Shown one piece after another: positions 1-31,555 of a stretch of DNA of 64,000 nt (its first letter is position 1; the number at the start of each line of letters is the position of its first letter). A program made the translations under genes and the position numbers. This stretch comes from Apostichopus japonicus (taxonomy: Eukaryota; Echinodermata; Holothuroidea; Aspidochirotida; Stichopodidae): positions 15,681,501 through 15,745,500 of the forward strand of contig NC_092569.1 in the NCBI RefSeq assembly GCF_037975245.1, in the 5' to 3' direction. A model generated the notes under the pieces. It was given only the letters and a program-made list of their open reading frames with translations, had not been told where the DNA came from and made no database searches.

Positions 1-216
1 TGACATTTGATATTTGCATGCAGTGTTATTCGAAACGAGTAATCGCTCGCGTTTCTAAAGTTCGAGAGTTAAAAGTCAAAAAGCTACATACAGTGAACCC
101 AGTCGCCATGTCGCCGTTCAAAATCAGAAAAGAAAATGTTCTGATGAAAAGTATCTGTCTCACACAGAATAGTGAGACCACCCCCTGAACAACTAATGCT
201 AAAAAGCGACTCTTAC

Positions 217-3200
217 CGCAAGGACCATCCCTTGACCACCATCTGCTTCCTGTATATAACAGCTACAGTTATATCTAGGTATACATTCATCATCGTCGTC
301 CATCAAGAACCCATCGGGACAAACGCATGTGGGTGTATCACTGCATGATTCTGTGCAGCTAGGGTCAGCACAAGAACCTTCACATTTACAATCGTTGAAA
401 ATCTTGTTGGTAGGACACCACTGAAAGTATGTATCTAGAAGAGGAATACCAAAAAAAGTTGCGGAGTATTAGCTCATTGGTTAACGATTTAAAAATTTCA
501 AGTCCAGCCGCCCTATCACCAAGACTTGTATAGTGTTACTTACGAAATTCTTGCTAATGAAAAATCTAAAGCTGTTTCTACTTGGTTACTTCAACTTCAT
601 AGTTCCTTAATTGTCTTTACATATGTAAATTCAATGTTTCAAAAGATAGAAAAGAAGTGTAAAAAATAAAGAATACAACAAGCCTATCCGTCCCCGAAAG
701 TCGTGTCGCAGTCTTCTTTAAATGGCACACGATGGTTGCTCAGGTAAAACCTGGTCGCCGGAAATTACTCCTTGAAACGACTAACAAACTTAGGTAGAGA
801 ATGAAGTCACATTCCACTAACTCCACTGTAAGGTAACGCGTCGGAAATTCAATAATGTAGCACGAAGGCATAGTTTACTACCTACCTGCTTCTCCGGTAT
901 ACTCTCCAGTACTGATTAATTTGTAATGACTGAAGCGGTCACTGATTCGAAAGGTTTCATACGTCACGAAGAATGACAAACCGGACTCTGTAGTCAAGTC
1001 CATACGAAGTTGATATTTTTTCTGGTTGGTGATGTACGATATCTTCTCATTGCCGAGCCAAAACTCTTGAGAGAGAAAACCAAACCCATTTTCATATTCT
1101 TCCCACGAACGATTAAAGTTGATTGATGCGTCGTGCCTTCGCTGTATGACCTGTTGATATAATAGTAAAATTAGCTTATTTCTTCATTGACCAACTAAAA
1201 AAGTGTTACAATATTCCACTGCTGCTATAAACCCACTAAACAACCAATGATCATTTGGGATATAAAAAGGTACTGTAACATGGCAAAGACAATGTTTGTA
1301 AACCTACGTACCGTCCATCCACCATCACCGAGACTGTTGTTACAATATACTTCGAAAGGTTCAATATAACCGTCTGGTTTGATGACGTAAACGCCATCGA
1401 TACTAGAAGATGAACATTGGTTTAGTACTTCAAGGCAGTCTCGTGGATACTCAGCACGTTGATAGAAGAAGAAAGATGACCCTGAAAGTAGACATTGTTA
1501 CTAATCAGAATAATTATATGAACATATCAAACTTTTCACCGACTAGTTAACAAACTCCGTATAAAATGTTCAAGATAAACGTAAGCAATTGCTTTGTTTG
1601 CACAACCTTTTTTTCAACAAAGTATTGTATATCTCACAGTGCGTGAGAACCTATACATATCAGATATTATAAATCAAAACATAAAGTTTAACAATTCCAA
1701 ATTGATAAACACGTTGCCATCATCGCATTTCCTAACATACGAATTGGATGTAAATATTGTTAAAATTAGCATTCTCGTTTGTAAGTATTTTTCATTAGCG
1801 CCTGTATATTTTGCCTTTTAACTTGTGTTGGTTTTTCGATGATGTTACATATTTCTTCCAAACAAAAGGTCCATTGTGTTAAATCACTGCCAAGTATAAA
1901 AGTTGTCACAATGGGGTGAAGAAAAAAAAGCTCAAATGTATTACCGACACGAATCGAGAAAAGAATGGGAAAAAAATCGATGCTACATCAACCGCCTCAA
2001 TTTTTACCAAAAAAAAAAAAAAAAATTTTAAAGAGTATTAAATGACATACGATTTCGACGTCCAGATAAATCAATAATGGTAGTTGTCACAGTTAGAATT
2101 CCTTAAATTCTTGAGTAATTTTATACATAATGAATGGTAATAATTTTGACTTGTCAAGATAATAAACTATATTGTTATTGATTTTAAAGATGGAGCACAA
2201 TCGACAATGTTTAACAATATCAGCTCAAAAGCCGCTTTCATATAAATTAACAGAAAACTTACCTGAACTTTCATCACGAGCGTTACTTTGAAGGTGAGGC
2301 TGAAATATAAAACACAACCCTCTTGTTTTAATTGTTTATTGAAACCAATAATACTACAAACAATAACGATAATAACGCATGGTAATTATATAGTCTGTAC
2401 TTAAAATAACGGCTTTACAGGCTTATGTTCAGCCTAATGTGTAGCTGATTAGGTTAAGCTCGGCTTCGTGTAGACTATTCTTTTAACTAAATTTGGCCGG
2501 TTCCACTCCTTTTCCCTAAAATAATAAACTGTTTTTGTTTTTAATTTGAGTAATAAAAACTCCCACATGACACCGATACGGTAAACTAGAAAATTAATAT
2601 ATATATCAAATTAGTGTAATATAAACAGAGCAGCGTTTGCTTTTAAAACAAAGAATTTGTTTCCTTCTTATTTCAGAACGGGAAGGAGTGAAATGATCAC
2701 GAAATATTTTGAAACTTTCAACAGTTCTGATTCTTAAAAAAAAAAAAATCAATTATGATTGTTATTCATAGCTTGAAGTGAAGTAGTATACCTGTAACAT
2801 CAAACTGTCCTCATCTTAGACAGTTTACTATAAACATAAAATGTCCGGACAAGTTGAACGGCGCGATCTTAAAGTGTTATGAGGCTTTTCAAATTGTATT
2901 ATTATAAATCATTCACTTTTTAAACAGCAGTTAATTGTAATCTCTTGTTGTAACATCTTTGAAATCATCAAGTCAATATAAAACGTATATGTAAATTTTT
3001 TACTTTCATCTCCGCCAATAAGTAAAAAAACCGACTTTCTGTTAAACCAAACGGTTTCCTTCAATAAATATTAATGATATCATATTTCAACAAATGCTCA
3101 AGCATATCGACAATATTTAGAATGATCTTACAATATTTAATTTACGTTAACGTTCAATGAAATTTAGCATAAACTTGTTATGCTGTTAACAAGTAAACTT

Positions 3201-6200
3201 TAGGTTTTTAAATTATTCGCTAATGTCAATGATTCTTTGCTTACCGTTACTTGTGTGAATTACAGCAGTCTATAGGAGTTAATAAATTACCTATGATTAT
3301 TTGATCATAAAGAAATATAAGAAATCAAGTATTCTTACAAAAGTCATTTCTAACCTTCGTAGTCTTCCAAACAGTAGAAATTATATGCGGTGAAACTCAA
3401 ACGATTTGGAATCACCGTTAGATTTATCGTGGAACAAACGTAACCGTCACAATTTATGAATTTAAATTTAGTATGACTAGTTAATAAATATTTGTCAAGC
3501 TGTGGTTACTTTTCCTATACCGTCAGCCGAAATGTGGCATATAATTGTTGTTTGTGCCACATTTGATGAATTTAAACAGTACGATAACGGTAAAAGAATT
3601 GAAATTTGTATAGTAGTTTAAAGCTTGGAATAAATGTAAAAGAAATAGGAATAGGGACATTTGTGTTATATCGTATTAAAGAAATTATTAATAATGTATA
3701 TTAAAAACTAAACGTTCAGAATTCAACAACCAATGAACAAATGCGAAAAATAGATGTTTATGTTTTATGTCAAAACTGTACCATTTTGTTAATATTATAG
3801 GCATTATAACTATACTTTGCTTATTTGTCTTTACACTTTATTCTGAAAATTTAAAGTTAGTGTAAAATTTAATGTTATCTGCTTTCAAAAATCAGTTACA
3901 GCTATGCTGCTGTTAGCCTTGTGTTGTTTGGAAAAATAATTAATAAATATATTAATGGTTATTTTGGGTCTTTGAAGGAGATAGGAAACATACAGCTGCC
4001 TTTATACGTTGGCTGAAAAAACTTTTTTTTGCTCTTACACAATTTCAATTTAAAAGTAACACAAAAGTAACAGAAAAATGCTGTTGATGAGTTTTGAATT
4101 TTCAAATTTGATTTCAAATGCATTTACTATCAAAATTATCTCTCGGGCTTTGAAAAATTGATGATGTAACCAAAATGATTAATAAGTTTCATCGGTTTCT
4201 TCATATGATGTACGAAGAAGTAAATGTCTGATCATGATTAAGATTAATTTAATTTGAGTAATAGCAGTGAGGTTTGGACAAATTAACTACTAATCTTCAA
4301 ATAATATTTTCAGTAATATTTTCACTAATCTTCAAATAATATTTTCAGTTGAACGGAATGGAAACTAACAATTTCGTTTGCGGTTAAAGACTGAAACATA
4401 GAAGATTATCGTAGATGGCTACACTAAGACTTTGTTTATGAATTCATGATAATGGAAATTGGTGGAATATCTTAAAATTGTTCAACTTATGCTCTTAACG
4501 GTTTTGAACCTTAAGATATCCTATACACTGAGAATGCAAAAGCAGCGTTCTAAATAAATGTAAATTACCAAGGATAAGATATTCCTTGTAAAAATGTTAT
4601 TACGATACGTCTTTACGATTTACCTCGTAATCTCAAAACAACAAGCTTTATTTTCCATGATTGACTATCAATTGAAGTATTGAAGAGTAATTTCAAAATA
4701 TGGTTAATGAGTAAACGAGTGGCCTTGGGTATCCCATTTATAGACCAACTAATTAAATTTTGTACTTAATATTTCATAAGAGAAATAGATCAACTGGAAT
4801 AAATAAAACATAAATAAAAAATAAATAAGTCTCATCGCTTTTTTTCATTTGTTGAAAGAAGAAGAAAGCGTTCTACTGTGATCAATCTTAAAATAAATTC
4901 TTAAAATATTTTTCGTTAAACGGATACATTTTTGTTTGCGTTTAAAGACTAAAACATAAGAACATTGTCATAGATGGTAACTTAACGCACTTTGTGTTAG
5001 ATTTCATGATAAAGGAAATTGGAGGAATATCTTAAAGTAGTTCAACTCTTTTGAGGGCATTACGATATCCTATTACACTGATAATGTGAATGCAGCAAAT
5101 CTAAGTAAATGTAAACTACTAGAAATTTTGTCGGAGGGAGAGAATGAAATATATTCCTGGTAAAAATGTTATTACGATAAGTCTTTATCATATACCTTGT
5201 CATTTCAAACAAGGTATATCTTCCATTATTGGAACTCGGTGTTTACTGCCTTAAAAATAAATCTGAACGTTGACTATCAGTTGAAATATTGAAGAGTAAT
5301 TTCAAATTGGTTCATGACTAAACGAAAGGGTTTGGATATCCCATTTTGCACACCAACTAAATCAATTTTGTCTTTTTAATACTGCATGAGAGATATGGAT
5401 TAAATTAGAATATATTATCGATATTTTAAGACGAGTTTCGCTATCATGTTTTTATTTTCAATAAATGATCTATATACTGACCCTATCAACATAATGAAAA
5501 TAGTCAAATAACATTGTTTTAGTGGAGGTGATGGATGTTTTTACAATTACATCGTTACATTTAGTTTACAGTGAAGATCTAACCATTACCCTCGTTTTAA
5601 AGAAGTGTTTAAAATGTATAGTTTAATTAACGAACTTGAAGTCGTCTAATGGTTGAGTCGTCTAATGGTTTGATTAAAGTTATGTAATATATAATTGCGA
5701 ATCGAAGTAGAAGTGATAATTGCGGTAGATTAAATTTCAATTTTCATCTGACTTATACTTTAGCTCGGCAAATAAGTGTGACCTGTTTACCTCTTTGAAT
5801 GAATATTTTACAGTAAAATATGTTTATATACAAATTTAAACAAAATGTATTCCTTTTTTCTTCTTTTCAAAATTATGGTTTTATATTTCAAATGTACTTG
5901 ATTTTAAGATTCGGTTTAATCAGTTTGATTGTACAAAGATTGACTAAGAAAATTGAAATTGACATATGAATAAATTGTATTTTACACTAAAACTACGAGA
6001 GAGTTACAAAGAAACTTGTAATTGACAATATTTAAAACATTTGTTTTAAAGTTAATTAATCAGGATAAATGTTGTTATCTATCTAGAGATTGATCTACGA
6101 GCTTCCATTGCAAAGAGGTTACATCTTGTTAATCTATTAAAGCGAATGGACTTGAACCTCGCTATATATCAATAATGAACATAAAAACTTTCCAGCTGTT

Positions 6201-6394
6201 CTTCTTACGAAGTATAAAGAATATATGTACATATACAAAGTAGCTTTAACTTTTTTTAAAAGTATCGATTGAACTGAGAAGCAAGAGAAAAAGAAAACAC
6301 TTACCCCTCCTTGCGAAGAGACACTGCTTGAAATAGAAATGATAAAAAACAGAGAGGTTAAACCTCCAAGATGCTGTCCAAACATGCTCAACAT
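217..6394 (-). CDS. Secreted FReD-TIL protein, 5' part of gene (partial)
   Basis: Five exons join in frame for 260 codons: complement of 6305-6394, 2263-2299, 1312-1481, 886-1150 and 217-434. Every junction has GT/AG and the phases agree (0,1,0,1,0). Exon 1 encodes a hydrophobic signal peptide beginning MLSMFGQHLGG; ATG at 6394 is the first in frame. Exon 2 is a 12-residue linker. Exon 3 is the FReD start, with PRDCLEV, GVYVIKPDG and YCNNSLGDGGWT. Exon 4 is the FReD centre, with VIQRR, NGFGFLSQEFWLGNEK and YQLRMDL. Exon 5, from about residue 188, is a TIL domain: CPTNKIFNDCKC, then CVCPDGFLMDDDEC and CSCY, eleven cysteines. No C-terminal FReD exon lies between 886 and 434. FReDs bind sugars or proteins outside cells and TIL domains accompany VWD modules or inhibit proteases; a secreted role is inferred. 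The gene continues beyond base 1. Confidence 0.85.
462..530 (+). repeat. Possible tRNA-derived SINE head, degenerate
   Basis: GGAGTATTAGCTCATTGG followed by TTAACG resembles the A-box part of the SINE at 11795, and TTTCAAGTCC lies where a B box would be. It sits in the intron between FReD and TIL exons of the minus-strand gene. Only about 70 bases can be matched and the middle is unlike a tRNA. Confidence 0.3.
2300..6304 (-). other. Intron 1 of the left FReD-TIL gene
   Basis: AT-rich intron between the signal-peptide exon and the linker exon. I find no exon-like reading frame in it. Its one clear structure is the diverged direct duplication listed separately; otherwise there are short A and T runs and no recognisable mobile-element protein. 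Confidence 0.6.
4335..5415. repeat. Diverged tandem duplication, two copies of about 0.5 kb
   Basis: Bases from about 4335-4800 and 4900-5415 align in the same order. Shared pieces include TTAAAGACTRAAACATA (4385 and 4941), ATCTTAAARTWGTTCAACT, AAAAATGTTATTACGATA (4590 and 5163), TTGAAGAGTAATTTCAAA and a final GGATATCCCATTT-like block. The offset grows from about 556 to 574 because of small indels. It is either an old segmental tandem duplication or two neighbouring copies of an unnamed repeat. Confidence 0.7.
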
Positions 6395-9393
6395 CGTCAA
6401 AGCTAGTTACTTCTTAAAGGCTGAAGTTGAAATGAAGTATGAGTGCATTTGACGCCGTCTGATCCATAAGAAAATTGACTAAAGATTAGTACAGTGGTGG
6501 TGAGAAACCTTTGACGTACTGCACCGTGAAATAATTGATCTGTCGACAGATGACATGATCATGTATTTCAGAAGGAATCTATCAATTCATTCGACATCTA
6601 CATGGCACCATAACACCACGATACTTTTCAGTTCTCAAAAGGAGTGTGTGTTATTATTTTAACTTCTGAGCATGGTATCAAGGAAGTATATTTCAAAGGA
6701 TTTTGTTTTAAGAAAAGTCAGATTAGATGGAAACTTTACGGGTCGCTAAATATTCTATACAGTTTATAACTCTCTCATTTGATGAAGTAAAGCTGTCGTG
6801 ACCACATCTGCCAAGACCTTTGTTAAGCCTAGGCTGCCTGCAATAATGCGATTACTTACATAGGGTAGGAATATATCCCCCATGCCCCCCCCCCCCCACA
6901 CGCGCACACCAGTTGGCCAAGCTTCCCCGTCTTGGTCTTAATAGCTAACGTAAGGTGTTTGTCGCCATAAAGCAATACTCCAGGCATATTAGAAATTTAG
7001 GTTCTTTAATACTTTTGAGAACCCAACTACAGAAGTAAAGTTTTTTTTTTGCATCCTTAAGACGAGTTAAATCGTTGAACATGTGTATGTCATATAATCA
7101 ATGAATAAGCTCACTGCCTACAATTCGCCATAAAACAAGGTATAAGTTAAGATTAATAATATGATATTCCTCTATTTTTTAGGGTTTCCACACTAGAGCT
7201 CTGGTCCCTTGTCGGCCCCTGTGTTACCGTCACAACCATGCTAAATTTTTAACTTAATGCAAATGCAAATAAATAAATAAATAAATAAATAAAACTAAAC
7301 CAAAATAAACAACATAATACACAAGACAGACAAATATAACACTGCTTTAGACCTCAGAACAAATTAATCAACCGTCGAAGGTGCATAAGTTATAATGAAA
7401 GTGTAATACAAATAATAACAATTGGCCGATGGAAAATAGGCGAGTGAAAACAATTAAACTTAGTTCCGTGTGCATTCAAAATTCAATACCGTTTCACTGA
7501 ACAAATTATCTATCAGAACCATACGTAGAGGAAGCACGCCATTTTCGGCCACCCTGGTTATGCCTGGTGCGTTTTTCCAGGTGCCTAGAATATGAAGAAG
7601 TTAACCACGTGGTGATTAACGTAGAAGTCACGTTGATCGCTGGTATCATATGTAAAATTCATGACATTATCTGAATAAACTAGTTATCTATTAGTTAAAG
7701 GCTACATTAATTAACATAATATTTGAGATAAATATCATATACAGGCCTAGTAAATACAAATTCATTGATCATAAGCCATAAAATACAAATTTATGATACC
7801 ATTAAATTAAGACTTAATGCAGGATCTGATTTCGTATTGTGTAACATCTTTCGTATTCACTGTTTACATACTGTAGACTCACTTGCACGTACTGCGAAAC
7901 ATCTAGGACAATGTGGACTTGATGCATTTCTGGATAGGGTAGGGGAGGCGGGAGGGGGGACGCCCCATTCTGTCACCTATGATCGATTCAGTTTCTTCGC
8001 GCTGTCCAAACAAATAATTTACAACGGACGCAAATGTGTTTTGCGTAAATAAGTGTTTTTCTGTAGTCTGGATGACAATTTTCTTAAGCCCTTCGTCAAC
8101 GAATGATATGTTGAAAGCCAATAACAATACAAAGAAGACATACTCCGAGTAATAATAATTATATTTCACATTTTAAAAGCCTTCTCAGAGGGCTAGGATT
8201 TTATCAACGGAAGAAGCCTATTGTTTGTTTTTCTTATCATCTGTTTGCCTTGATTCCCAGTCTTACCCTTTTATTTTCCTTTATGTTTCCTTTGCTTTCA
8301 AAGGAGGCCCACTTTTTTTCCCTTTGTTTCTCACTATTGCCCTTTGTTCTCATCGTTCCCCTTATTTCCATTGTTCCCATTGTTCATCTATTATCATTTT
8401 GCACAGCTACAAAAAGTACAATCGTAATTGTAACAGAAGACTTACAATACAGAGCATGTGCACATAATCAATGCCTTAATTAGCTCAACTTTTTATTCAA
8501 ATAACAAACAAACCTCAAAGCCAAAAAAAGAGCACTTTTATTCCTATCTTGAGATTTCCCTTTACTCTACACCCCATAATGCACCTCGCGCGGGGCGCTG
8601 ACTTATTGGACTACGTTAAACCTTGAATGTTGCATTACACCAGTCAACATCAGTTTACAATATGACCGATACCTATTAACCTTCTCATAAATTTGATCCA
8701 TAAATAACATTCACACGCTGTTATTTTAATTAATTTAAGGAATAAAACATTTACACAACCTTCTATCAAAAAAGAATCATTTGTTCACCTAAGTCCAGTG
8801 ACCTTGCTATTGTTGAAGCAAAAACATAATAAATATAGATTATAACGCAATCGACCAATATGTCACCATTGTCTACATAACGACCTATCCCTAACATCTG
8901 CTTTGATAGGCTACGCAAAAGTGTCAAAAGTAACTTTATAAAAAAACAAACAAAAAACACACACACACACAAAACTCTGTTTTACATACATAGAACATGT
9001 ACGGAAAAGACTGACACACTGTCACTATATCGGTAGAAAGTACACACGCTTAACAGTTTTCAATTTTGTTATCTGACAAGCGGATCACACTGTGCAGTAG
9101 TACTATAGTGAAATGTCGGCTGCGTTTAAATCCACGACACTGTGCATTATTCTCAACGGACATATCTGTTATGAATAAGCTTTCTCTTATGAGCGTCAAG
9201 TCAGCAAATTTATAATTACTCAACCAAAGAAAGATTCATAAAAGAAGAACGCGAATTCAACTCCTGCAGAGAGAAATAGAGTGGAAGAGGCGGTTTCCCT
9301 TATTTGTTCAAGGCTGTTACAGTACATGTTTGGTTTAAAAGGCGTACTTGAGTCGCCAGTGGTAGGCAGGCCTATATTATAATACGTTGGAAG
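6395..9393. other. Intergenic region between divergent genes
   Basis: Lies between the start codons of the minus-strand FReD-TIL gene and the plus-strand membrane-protein gene, so it should hold both promoters. I see no convincing TATA box for either. It contains a C-run near 6884, an AAAT microsatellite at 7261-7292, and pyrimidine-rich stretches around 8225-8400. No exon was recognised. Confidence 0.5.
7261..7292. repeat. (AAAT)n microsatellite
   Basis: About seven copies of AAAT in a row in intergenic DNA. Confidence 0.9.
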
Positions 9394-27659
<18,266 letters not shown>

Positions 27660-28060
27660 TAGTGAACGTTAACACTGACATTCTTCTGGTTGGGCTTCCA
27701 TTTATTCGATTTCATTTTTTTAATCCTTTTGACACTATTATCTCTCTTTCTACGGCAACCGTCTTTCAAGTTGGAGGAAGTCTTTGAATTATATTTTGAT
27801 CAATAACTAACCAGAACTGTCGATTATAATTCGACGGGTAAAAAGTACTCGACAGAATGTCAAATATCCTGCGAGTGGACGATATATTCGACTAGTAATA
27901 AAAAACCTACCCTAAAACTGGGTGAAGAAAATTGAATACATTCGTCTTGACAAACGATACCCTCTGTTGATGAACGAGGCCGGAGCTGATGAAACAAACG
28001 ACCTCACGTCGACATAACAACGCCTGTATAGTAGACGAATACAGAATCTTCTATGCGAAT

Positions 28061-28066
28061 AATAAA
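28061..28066 (+). terminator. Candidate poly(A) signal of the membrane-protein gene
   Basis: AATAAA lies about 400 bases after the stop codon at 27657. No earlier perfect AATAAA is seen in the 3' region, so the 3' UTR is probably about 420 nt. Confidence 0.5.
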
Positions 28067-30504
28067 GCAAGAGTAATCGTTGAACTTAACAGTTTGGTCA
28101 CTTCAAAGCTTTAGCAGAGTTTTTCACTTGTGATGTTTATTTCAGAGAATTCCTTCTTTATTTAATTTCAAAGGTAGCTGAAGGAAACACTTTCCCTTTT
28201 CTTTGTTTTTGTGCAAGAAGACGAAACTACCGCAGTACGTGTTCTGTGCTCAGCTTCTGAAATACATCTCGTTGCAAAAGACTATCTTAAACATCAACGT
28301 TTGTTATATGACAAAGTAATTTGGTTTACGTAAAAAGAAGAATTCCACAGTATTCTTTATTTTATATCATTTACTTTGAATATGTATGTGTCAAGGGATC
28401 CTATGCATATAAATAGCAAACATTGTCTTAAAGTTAAGACAACATAAATAATTTAGAAAATTCCCCTCCCCCCTCCAAAAAAATTCAATACAAATAAAAC
28501 ATTTGTATACAGCTCATGAAAGTATGTAGATTGTTGGTAGCAGTGTGTTTTAGTTGTTTTGTATTACTGTGGAGAGGGGGAGATCTTTGAGGGGGGGGGG
28601 TGGAGGTTTCTTTATTCCATGGGCACGTGTAGATCTCTCGCTTGCCGACTTTCACCCTGCTACTACATCCTGTCTCAATATTCTGCTAAATATGCCTGGT
28701 TTGCTGATTTAGACAGCAAACTGACTTAGATCATTTGCATGCAGAGAATAAGATTATGCAAATATAATCACGCAGTTGTTTGCTGAATTTCAGCTTCTGT
28801 AGATCTATTTTCATCAACGAAGAAACTTTAAGCGGTTTTAGTTTTTATTTTGGTTTGTTATATGGACGACTATTTATTTATTTTTTAATTTGATTCCATT
28901 TTTAGACATATGAAACTTTTTTTTTTTTTACTTTCATTCATCGAGTATTTCTGTACCATTATTCTGACGGCCGAAAACTGTTCAAAGAAATATCGTCATG
29001 AATATTCATTACGTCAAATGAATAATTATTATCACTGAAATCGAGTGGATAAAAGTGTATTTCAAAGCTCTCGTGGATGATAAGGAAGATGAGGCTGTGT
29101 CGTCGGTGAGATTATTAAGTAATTCGAAAATAAACCTTTAATTGAATTTGAATTCTTAGCTTTCATATTCTTTTTCCTCGTCATTTTATGACGTAATTGG
29201 ACGAATAATACCTCCATTGATTGATATGGAACTGGTCCGCACCCCCCCCCCCCTCCCGTGTTTCCCTACTGCTGGGATGCTAATTATTGTCACATGACCT
29301 TTGACATCTATCAGCGTATCAATGAGAGTTGATAACATAGCTAACTATATGTTTTGTTTATTGAAGAGATCAATGGAACGGAACACTTTGTTATCCCAAC
29401 AACATTCCTGGAATTGTCATTCTACATTCTTCTCACACACACAACCCCCCCCCCCCCCCCACCCCTTACCATTTTTCTGGTTAAAAATAAATTCCGCCAT
29501 GCTCCTGAATTGTTAAGGACAAGCTCTTCATCAAATATTACACCCGCCAAGTGCACATGCTCTCAGTTTAGGTGTAAAGAGTTATGGGGTCTTGGGTAAG
29601 GAGAGGAAGGGTGTGTGTGTTGGGGGGGGGGGAGAGGGGGCGCTAAGGCTGATATTGACACTATGTCCTAAAGTTGGAGTTTCCTTCTCACTTTTGTTTA
29701 ATAAACGACAAACTGAAATAGTTTTATTTTGTTCTCATTTACTTCATTTATCCTGTAGAATAAGTTTTTTTTTTTTATCTCAACAACCGTATATTAACAT
29801 TAAATATATTGATATGGTCTGAGTCAAAATGTGTAATATAGTCCCACAAAATTGAAAAAGAAAATACTCTTGGCTTTGATTCGTGTTACATCTGTTAACA
29901 TATTCCATAAAAGTGTGTATTTTTATTTCGTCTGTAAAAGTATTGTTACAAAATTATAAAAAAAAAAATTAAAAATGTTATATTAATCATAAAAACCATC
30001 TTTTCGGATACACATTTGTCTACTGTTCAATGGGCTATGACGATACCCACACTGGGCATCTTCGAAAAATTCAAAATCTGACAAGTGAATCAAAACACTG
30101 ATTTACGTTCTGTAAAAGCTCAACAGAGCAATTTGTTGTCGCTTTATGGGAAGTCTCATTTATCACAAAATGGCAAACACAAATAAAATAAAAAGTAAAC
30201 ATAAAAGGTACTTTGAGCATGTTTTATCGATGAAGTTACTGAGATATATGATCACATGCTTAAAATAGGATTATTAATGTCTTTCCAGGGTGCAATATTA
30301 ACGAAGCCCTTTTTAACGTTTACACATGTTTGTTATTATAGACTCAATTGAGGCAGTGTCATGCTGACGTTTATTGTGTTCTTATGATTTATTATTGATT
30401 TCCAAGAAATCATTTAACGTAAAGAAGTGCATTGATATATTGGTTTTGTCAGCAATATTAGCAATAACTTTTGGTTTTCATATTTTGTATTGTTTAAACG
30501 AAAA

Positions 30505-30835
30505 AACACATGGAAGTGTACAGAGAGATGGAGACAGAGAGAGAACATTATAAGTAAAAGAAAGGAAAAAAACATAAGTAGTCTCTTCTTAAAAAAGGGT
30601 ATACTACTTGTCAAATATCGTTACCAAAATTAATTAATTTCTAAATTAATTAATTTGTAATGTGTAAGCTTCCACACATGGAAGTAGGCAGGGAGATGGA
30701 GAAAGAGACTGCATATTACGTAAAAGGAAGAAAAAAAAAGAAGGAAGAAACAGAAGTAGTCTTTTCTTAAAAGGAAGTGCTACTTGTCAAATATCGTTAA
30801 CCAAAATTAGTTAATTTTTAGCTTGCATTGCATTG
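30505..30835. repeat. Tandem duplication, about 168-bp period, two copies
   Basis: Both units begin ACACATGGAAGT and share GAGATGGAGA, AGTAGTCT, TTCTTAAAA and CTACTTGTCAAATATCGTTA followed by CCAAAATTA. The units start at about 30506 and 30674. A small inverted repeat (AATTAATTTCTAAATTAATT) marks the join. Confidence 0.85.
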
Positions 30836-31426
30836 AGGATTCCTATTAGTTAAGAAGAGTCACGTGGCTGTTTAGAAGAACATGTATAGAATATAAGGTT
30901 ATCTGGCGTACAGTGTGATGGATTAAACTTCATGTGTGCTCTTTTTCTTGACTGACTTAGTATTTAGTAATCATGTATAATACTGTGTTTTCTGTATTGT
31001 CTAACTCCACGGCGATATCATAGTACTGCTGTGTTATAGGTTCTTTCTGTTCCTCCCCTCTTCGTCATGCTGTTACCATTTATCCATTTGTCTCTTCATC
31101 GCTGTAATACTAGCATGGAATTTTAAAAATAATGTCTAATCGGTTTTTGGTATTCGTAGTTTTGTGGGTCAGACTGATACTTTCTTTCTTGTCAAGAACA
31201 GACGACGATAATTACTTTAACAAATGAAAAAAAAGAAAGAAACATAGACCTATATACCTGTAAACTGTTTTATAAGTTTATAAATTATATTTGTCGTATT
31301 TCTTTTAGCGAGATATACTTTGTGTTGGGAGGTCATGATATTTTTTTCAGTCTACGTCGATATATATTCTGAATGAGCCTTAGTGAAACTTAAGAGAGAT
31401 TTTTTTGCTTTAAAAATCTGGTCCAC

Positions 31427-31427
<1 letters not shown>

Positions 31428-31495
<68 letters not shown>

Positions 31496-31504
31496 TATAT
31501 ATAT

Positions 31505-31555
<51 letters not shown>
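31428..31555. repeat. (TA)n/(CA)n compound microsatellite
   Basis: TA repeats with two ACACACACAC blocks around 31481 and 31506. Confidence 0.95.

Noticed and set aside
6395-6400. Upstream TTG start for the left gene's signal peptide
   Set aside because: A TTG start is not expected in an animal gene; the ATG at 6394 is two codons downstream and gives a normal signal peptide.
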